Below are positions 32,152-36,952 of a stretch of DNA of 36,952 bases, in pieces. Location of the stretch: contig WHTB01000008.1 of assembly GCA_009379735.1 (NCBI GenBank), positions 1 through 36,952 on the forward strand, given 5' to 3'. The notes under the pieces are model-generated. The model did no database searches. It saw only the letters and a program-made list of their open reading frames with translations, and was not told where the DNA came from. The stretch's first letter is position 1. The number at the start of each line of letters is the position of its first letter. The stretch is from Propionibacteriales bacterium (lineage in GTDB: Bacteria; Actinomycetota; Actinomycetes; Propionibacteriales; Nocardioidaceae). The position numbers and the translations under genes were made by a program.

Positions 32152-33197
32152 CGCTGTTCGACAAGGAGACGACCTCGGCGTCGGTCAAGCTGGTGATCTT
32201 CATCGTGGTGACCGTGCTGGCCACCGGCATGCTCGTCGTGACCATCGGCAACATCACGTTCGGTGAGAAGCGCGACTACCAGGCCGTCTTCAGCGACGTG
32301 ACCGGCCTCAACAACGGTGACGACATCCGGATCGCCGGCGTGCGGGTCGGCACGGTCGAGGGCATCGAGATCCGCGGCACCCGGCAGGCCCTGGTGTCGT
32401 TCTCGGTCGAGGCCGATCAGCGGCTCGACCGTTCGATCACGGCCACGATCCGCTACCGCAACCTCGTCGGTCAGCGCTACATCTCGCTGACGCCCGGGTC
32501 GGGACCCAGCGGCGTGCTCAAGGAGGACAGCACCATCCCGCTCGACCAGACCAAGCCCGCCCTCGACCTGACCGTGCTGTTCAACGGCTTCAAGCCGCTC
32601 TTCGCCGCGCTCTCTCCCGACGACGTCAACAAGCTGTCGTTCGAGATCATCCAGGTCTTCCAGGGCGAGGGCGGCACCGTCGAGAGCCTCCTCGCACACA
32701 CGGCGAGCGTCACCAACACGCTGGCCGACCGCGACCAGGTCGTCGGCGAGCTGATCACCAACCTCAACGACGTGCTCGACAGCCTCGGGAAGCGTGACAG
32801 CCAGCTGACCTCGCTGATCATCGAGCTCCAGCAGTTCGTCACCGGGTTGTCCGACGACCGCGAGGCAATCCTCGGCTCCCTCGACTCGGTGAGCGCGCTC
32901 GCCGACGAGACCGCCGGGCTGGCCTCCGACGTCCGGCCGGCCCTGGTCGAGGACATCAAGCAGCTCAAGCGTGTCGCGGGCAACCTCGACAAGGGGAAGA
33001 AGCAGATTGACGACTCGCTGCAGATCCTGCCGATCAAGCTGGAGAAGATCGGCCGCACCGCGACGTACGGCTCGTTCTTCAACTTCTACGTCTGCAACTT
33101 CCACGGCGGCGTCATCCTCCCGTCGCTGACCGAAGGCGGCAAACCGACGCGGGTCCCGGTCGACTACAGCACCAACTCCGCGAGGTGTTCGCTGTGA
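32148..33197 (+). CDS. mceB: Mce family protein MceB
   Basis: A 349-residue protein with an N-terminal membrane anchor (residues 14-35), an MCE domain (about 44-122: YQAVFSDVTGLNNGDDIRIAGVRVGTVEGI ... RNLVGQRYISLTPG) and a long alpha-helical region. The C-terminus has one Cys before an HGG (YVCNFHGG). It is the second component of the Mce hexamer. Its stop overlaps the mceC start. Confidence 0.94.
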   Translation: MTLFDKETTSASVKLVIFIVVTVLATGMLVVTIGNITFGEKRDYQAVFSDVTGLNNGDDIRIAGVRVGTVEGIEIRGTRQALVSFSVEADQRLDRSITATIRYRNLVGQRYISLTPGSGPSGVLKEDSTIPLDQTKPALDLTVLFNGFKPLFAALSPDDVNKLSFEIIQVFQGEGGTVESLLAHTASVTNTLADRDQVVGELITNLNDVLDSLGKRDSQLTSLIIELQQFVTGLSDDREAILGSLDSVSALADETAGLASDVRPALVEDIKQLKRVAGNLDKGKKQIDDSLQILPIKLEKIGRTATYGSFFNFYVCNFHGGVILPSLTEGGKPTRVPVDYSTNSARCSL

Positions 33198-34171
33198 GCC
33201 TCCCGTTCCGCGAGCGAAACCCGGTCACGATCGGCGCCGTCAGCATCGCCGTGATAGCGATGCTGATGCTCGCCGCCTTCCGAGCCGAGGACCTGCCGTT
33301 GATCGGTGGCGGCGACACGTACTACGCGAACTTCCGTGAGGCCGGCGGGCTGAAGGTCAACGACGAGGTCCGGGTAGCCGGCGTACGGGTCGGCAAGGTC
33401 CAGGCGATCACCCTCGACGGCAACCAGGTGAAGGTGGAGTTCCTGGTCGACCGTGGCACCGAGCTGGGCCGAGACACGGGATCGTCGATCCGGGTCAAGA
33501 CCCTGCTCGGTGCGATGTCCCTGGCGCTCGAGCCGGCCGGCACCGGCGAGCTCGAGCCGGACACCGAGATCCCGGTCGAGCGGACGACCGCACCGTACGA
33601 CGTGGTCGAGGCGTTCAGCGGCCTCGCGTCCCGGGCCAACCGGATCGACATCGACCAGCTGAGCACCTCGCTCGACACGATGGCCGCCTTGCTCGACGAC
33701 ACCCCCGAGGAGATGCAGTCCTCGCTGCGTGGACTCTCCCGGCTCTCGCGAGACGTCGCCAAACGTGACCAGCAGATCAACACCCTGCTGCAGAACGCCG
33801 AGCAGGTGACCAAGGTGCTCGCCGACCGCGACGACGAGCTGAAGAAGCTGTTCGAGGACGGTGACCTGCTGATCCGCGCGATCTACGAGCGCAGGGAGGC
33901 CGTGCACCAGCTGCTGGTGTCCACCAAGCAGCTGTCACAGGAGCTCTCCGCGCTGATCGACCAGAGCCGGGCCGACCTCAAGCCGGCGTTGGAGAACCTC
34001 GACCGGGTCGTCGACGTCCTGGTCAAGAACCAGGAGAACCTCGACGAGAGCCTGCGGCGAATGGGCCCGTTCTACCGGGTCTTCGCCAACACGCTCGGCA
34101 ACGGACCCTGGTTCGACGTGTACGTCCAGAACCTGGTCGTGCCCGCCCCGGAAGTGGGAGGTGGCCTGTGA
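33194..34171 (+). CDS. mceC: Mce family protein MceC
   Basis: A 325-residue protein from GTG 33194, which overlaps the mceB stop by 4 bases and has GAGGTG upstream (33183-33188). An in-frame GTG at 33185 is also possible. A membrane anchor (about residues 9-27) precedes the MCE domain (YYANFREAGGLKVNDEVRVAGVRVGKVQAI, then LLGAMSLALEP), and a heptad-rich helical domain follows (about 130-290). Part of the Mce channel complex. Confidence 0.93.
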   Translation: MSLPFRERNPVTIGAVSIAVIAMLMLAAFRAEDLPLIGGGDTYYANFREAGGLKVNDEVRVAGVRVGKVQAITLDGNQVKVEFLVDRGTELGRDTGSSIRVKTLLGAMSLALEPAGTGELEPDTEIPVERTTAPYDVVEAFSGLASRANRIDIDQLSTSLDTMAALLDDTPEEMQSSLRGLSRLSRDVAKRDQQINTLLQNAEQVTKVLADRDDELKKLFEDGDLLIRAIYERREAVHQLLVSTKQLSQELSALIDQSRADLKPALENLDRVVDVLVKNQENLDESLRRMGPFYRVFANTLGNGPWFDVYVQNLVVPAPEVGGGL

Positions 34172-35367
34172 TGGCGACGCATGGACACCTGATCGACCGG
34201 GTCAGTGCGATCCCGCGGGTGGTCGCGATGGCGCTGGTCGTGGCGCTGCTGATCGCGCTGGTCGTGGTGTTCTTCCCCGGCAGCGACAAGCAGTTCGTCA
34301 CGGCGTACTTCCCGCGGACCGTGGCGTTGTACGAGGGCTCCGACGTCAAGGTGCTCGGCGTGCCGGTCGGCAAGGTGCAAACGGTCGACCCGCTCGGCAC
34401 CAAGGTGCGGGTCAAGATGTGGCTCGACCCCGAGGTCAAGGTGCCGGCCGACGCCAAGGCCGTGGTCATCTCGCCGTCGGTGGTCGGCGACCGCTTCGTT
34501 CAGCTCACCCCGGCCTGGACCAGCGGGCCGACCATGAAGGACGGCGCGGTGATGGAGCTCGACCGCACCGCGACACCGCTGGAGCTCGACGAGATCTACC
34601 AGAGCGTCGACGACCTGAGCGTGGGCCTCGGCCCGCGCGGCGCGAACAAGGCGGGTGCGCTCACCCGGCTGCTCGACTCGACCGCGCGCAACTTCGACGG
34701 GCAGGGCGCGGCGATGCACCAGACGATCACCGACGTCTCCAAGCTCACCGGCACGCTCGACAACAACAAGGAAGAGCTGTTCACCAGCCTCGAGCAGGTC
34801 GCGCGTTTCACCGCGACGCTCAAGAACAACGACGAGTCCATCCGGGCGTTCAACAAGGACCTCGCTCAGGTGTCCCAGTTCCTCGAGGGCGAGCGCGACG
34901 ACCTCGCCGCGGCACTGGAGAACCTGGCCGCCGCGCTGACCGACGTCTCGTCGTTCGTCCGCGACAACCGCACACTGGTGCGCGACAACGTCAAGGGACT
35001 CACCGAGATCACCAAGGTGCTGGTGAAGCAGCGCGAGGCGCTCACCGAAACACTCGACGTCGCGCCACTCGCACTGAACAACCTCGCCCTCACCTACAAC
35101 CCGACCACCGGCACCCTCGACCAGCGGATGAACGTCGGTGCCAACGTCTCGCAGCTCGAGAACGATCCCGAGGTCGTGCTCTGCACCCTCCTCAACCAGG
35201 CCGACACGTCGAAGGAGTCCTGCGACACGGTCAAGCAGCTGCTGGGTGACCTCGAAGGCCTCCGTCGCACCGCCCCGTTCGCGGAGCGGGCCGCAGAGCA
35301 GAAGGTCACGCACATCGAGAACGTCGACCCGACACTCGGCGGCGTGACCGGGGAGGTGGCCCGATGA
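34171..35367 (+). CDS. mceD: Mce family protein MceD
   Basis: A 398-residue protein from ATG 34171 (a GTG at 34168 is adjacent); GGGAGGTGG lies just upstream. The N-terminal anchor (about residues 15-40) is followed by the MCE domain (VTAYFPRTVALYEGSDVKVLGVPVGKVQTV, then VVGDRFVQLTP), a helical region and a C-terminal part with two Cys (VLCTLLNQ, ESCDTV). Fourth Mce protein. The stop overlaps the mceE ATG by 4 bases. Confidence 0.94.
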   Translation: MATHGHLIDRVSAIPRVVAMALVVALLIALVVVFFPGSDKQFVTAYFPRTVALYEGSDVKVLGVPVGKVQTVDPLGTKVRVKMWLDPEVKVPADAKAVVISPSVVGDRFVQLTPAWTSGPTMKDGAVMELDRTATPLELDEIYQSVDDLSVGLGPRGANKAGALTRLLDSTARNFDGQGAAMHQTITDVSKLTGTLDNNKEELFTSLEQVARFTATLKNNDESIRAFNKDLAQVSQFLEGERDDLAAALENLAAALTDVSSFVRDNRTLVRDNVKGLTEITKVLVKQREALTETLDVAPLALNNLALTYNPTTGTLDQRMNVGANVSQLENDPEVVLCTLLNQADTSKESCDTVKQLLGDLEGLRRTAPFAERAAEQKVTHIENVDPTLGGVTGEVAR

Positions 35368-36665
35368 ACAGCCACCGCCGCGGTCTCCTGCGCGGCGCCG
35401 TGCTCGCGGTCACGTCGTCGCTGGCCCTCACCGCCTGCGAGTTCAACGTCTACGACCTGCCCCTGCCGGGCGGGGCCGATGTCGGCAAGGACTCCTACGC
35501 CGTCACCGTTTACTTCAAGGACGTGCTCGACCTGGTCCCGCAGTCCTCGGTCAAGGTCGACGACGTCACCGTGGGCAAGGTCGAGTCGATTGAGCTCGAG
35601 GGCTACACCGCCGAGGTCGTTGTCCGGCTGAAGGACAGCGTCAAGCTGCCCGACAACGCGACGGCGTCGATCCGGCAGACCAGCCTGCTCGGCGAGAAGT
35701 TCGTCTCGCTGGCTGCGCCCGCGGGCGCGACGGCCCGTGGCTCACTGGGCGACGGCGAGGTCATCCCGCTGGAGCGCTCCGGCCGCAACACGGAGATCGA
35801 GGAGGTCCTCGGCGCGCTGTCCCTGCTGCTCAACGGTGGAGGGGTGGCCCAGCTGAAGACCATCTCCCAGGAGCTGAGCACCGCCCTCGACGGCAACGAG
35901 CACTCGGTCAAGAGCGTGCTCACCCAGCTCGACTCGTTCATGGGCCAGCTCGACACCCACAAGCAGGAGATCGTCGAGGCGATCGAGGCGCTGAACCGGC
36001 TCGCCAAGTCGGTGAAGAAGCAGCAGGGCACGATCGAGCGGACCCTGGACGAGATGCCCGCCGCTCTCGACTCCATCGACGGCCAGCGAGACGACCTGGT
36101 GAAGATGCTCGAGGAGCTGAGCCGGCTGAGCACCGTGGGTACGAAGGTCATCCGCCAGTCCAAGGCGGACACGGTGAGCAGCCTGAAGTCGCTGGCACCG
36201 GTGCTCACCGAGCTGGCCGACGCGGGGCAGAAGCTGCCTCAGTCGTTCGAGGTGTTGCTGACGTACCCGTTCGTCGATGCCACGGTGGGCACCTCGCCGG
36301 CCGAGGCGCGCAACCTGCACATGGGTGACTTCGTCAACCTCGACGTACGCCTCGAGGTCGACCTCACCGAGCCGCTGGTGGCGCCGGGCCTCCCGGCGCT
36401 GCCCGACCTCGGCAACCTGCTCGGCGCGGACGTCCCGCTTGAGGCGCCGGATGCCCCCAGCGGCCAGTCCGGTGGCGGTGCCGCCAAGCCCGACAGCGGC
36501 TCGTCGCCGAGCACACCCTCCGCACCCGACTCCGGCTGCAAGCTCCTCGTGCTGTGCCGCACGGCACCGGGCTTCGGCGGCGACGATTCGGTCAGGTCGC
36601 GGGCCGCCGCACAGGGATATGACGCCGACATCGCCGCGATGCTGCTGCAAGGGGTGGCCCGATGA
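35364..36665 (+). CDS. mceE: Mce family lipoprotein MceE
   Basis: A 433-residue lipoprotein. The signal sequence ends with the lipobox LTAC (Cys25), as for mycobacterial MceE/LprK. The MCE domain follows (YAVTVYFKDVLDLVPQSSVKVDDVTVGKVESI, then SLLGEKFVSLAAP), then a long helical region and a Pro/Ser/Gly-rich linker (about 370-395) before two Cys (SGCKLLVLCRTAPGF). Lipidation would place the E subunit outside the membrane, unlike the anchored A-D and F proteins. The stop overlaps the mceF ATG. Confidence 0.94.
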   Translation: MNSHRRGLLRGAVLAVTSSLALTACEFNVYDLPLPGGADVGKDSYAVTVYFKDVLDLVPQSSVKVDDVTVGKVESIELEGYTAEVVVRLKDSVKLPDNATASIRQTSLLGEKFVSLAAPAGATARGSLGDGEVIPLERSGRNTEIEEVLGALSLLLNGGGVAQLKTISQELSTALDGNEHSVKSVLTQLDSFMGQLDTHKQEIVEAIEALNRLAKSVKKQQGTIERTLDEMPAALDSIDGQRDDLVKMLEELSRLSTVGTKVIRQSKADTVSSLKSLAPVLTELADAGQKLPQSFEVLLTYPFVDATVGTSPAEARNLHMGDFVNLDVRLEVDLTEPLVAPGLPALPDLGNLLGADVPLEAPDAPSGQSGGGAAKPDSGSSPSTPSAPDSGCKLLVLCRTAPGFGGDDSVRSRAAAQGYDADIAAMLLQGVAR

Positions 36666-36952
36666 TCTCCCGGACCACCAAGCTCCAGCTGATGGTGTTC
36701 GTGCTGATCACCCTGATCGGCGTGTCGTATGTCGGCGCGAAGTACGCCCGGCTCGACCGGCTCGTTCTGGACACCGACTACACCGTGAGCGCCAACTTCG
36801 CCGAGTCGGCCGGCATCTTCGACGGCGCGGAGGTGACCTACCGGGGCGTCGGCGTCGGTCGGGTCGACAAGATGCGGCTGTCCGAGGACGGCGTCTTCGT
36901 CGACCTCGCGATCGAGAACGACACCGACTCGATCCCGTCCGACGTCGTCGCC
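36662..36952 (+). CDS. mceF: Mce family protein MceF (partial, runs off right edge)
   Basis: The first 97 residues are present. ATG 36662 overlaps the mceE stop (ATGA). A membrane anchor (LQLMVFVLITLIGVSYVGA) is followed by the start of the MCE domain (YTVSANFAESAGIFDGAEVTYRGVGVGRVDKM). It is the sixth and last expected Mce protein. The gene continues past the window. Confidence 0.92.
   Translation, partial: MISRTTKLQLMVFVLITLIGVSYVGAKYARLDRLVLDTDYTVSANFAESAGIFDGAEVTYRGVGVGRVDKMRLSEDGVFVDLAIENDTDSIPSDVVA

Noticed and set aside
1-36952. CRISPR array, insertion sequence, prophage or integron
   Set aside because: No regularly spaced repeats, transposase, integrase or phage structural genes were seen.

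Overview
This window is a piece of a high-GC Gram-positive (actinobacterial) chromosome. GC is very high throughout, GTG starts and 1-4 bp start/stop overlaps are common, and two conserved actinobacterial blocks are present: rpmG-hadA-hadB-murB and tRNA-Trp-secE-nusG-rplK-rplA ... rplJ-rplL. An mkl-yrbE-mce lipid-transport operon lies next to rplJL, and the secreted and membrane proteins fit the same group. The overall mix suggests a Nocardioidaceae-type organism (Nocardioides or relatives). That placement is an inference from gene order, not a database result.

Left region (1-7,500): a metal and metalloid accessory block. A CmtR-like ArsR sensor, a CDF cation exporter and an ICMT-family membrane protein form a leftward operon. 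It diverges from a small Cys-Cys protein and an MFS transporter. A pentapeptide-repeat membrane protein is convergent with the MFS gene. Next is an arsenic module: a single protein fusing an ArsR repressor to a GNAT/ArsN-like acetyltransferase, divergent from ArsO (flavin monooxygenase) and ArsC (arsenate reductase). Three 16-bp palindromes of the form ATC-N10-GAT lie between them, and one fills the spacer of a good -35/-10 pair.

Middle-left (7,500-12,860): assorted single genes. These are a cysteine dioxygenase-family protein divergent from a LysR regulator, a small SHOCT protein, a LysE exporter, a secreted subtilisin-like S8 protease and a second LysR regulator, with hairpin terminators between convergent units.

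Core region (12,858-23,440): tRNA-Thr, tRNA-Met, rpmG, a hot-dog dehydratase pair, murB, a DUF4190-like membrane protein with a possibly frameshifted tail, an adenosine-deaminase-family enzyme, a class I aminotransferase, tRNA-Trp, secE, nusG (long acidic repeat extension), rplK, rplA, a LppX/LprG-like lipoprotein, an L10 leader, rplJ (long low-complexity tail) and rplL with a strong terminator.

Right region (23,460-36,952): a TetR regulator with a perfect 20-bp operator controls a heterodimeric ABC exporter with one degenerate and one consensus catalytic site. Divergent from it, mkl (the MceG ATPase), two YrbE permeases and mceA-mceF form a tightly coupled operon that runs off the right edge. 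All the parts of one Mce lipid importer are contiguous here, whereas in Mycobacterium tuberculosis the ATPase gene is apart from the mce operons.

No CRISPR array, insertion sequence, phage or replication origin was seen. No gene-free stretch exceeds 300 bases; the larger gaps (about 9265-9539, 12606-12857, 18091-18316, 21884-22164, 27903-28127) are described as regulatory regions or noted as holding nothing recognised.
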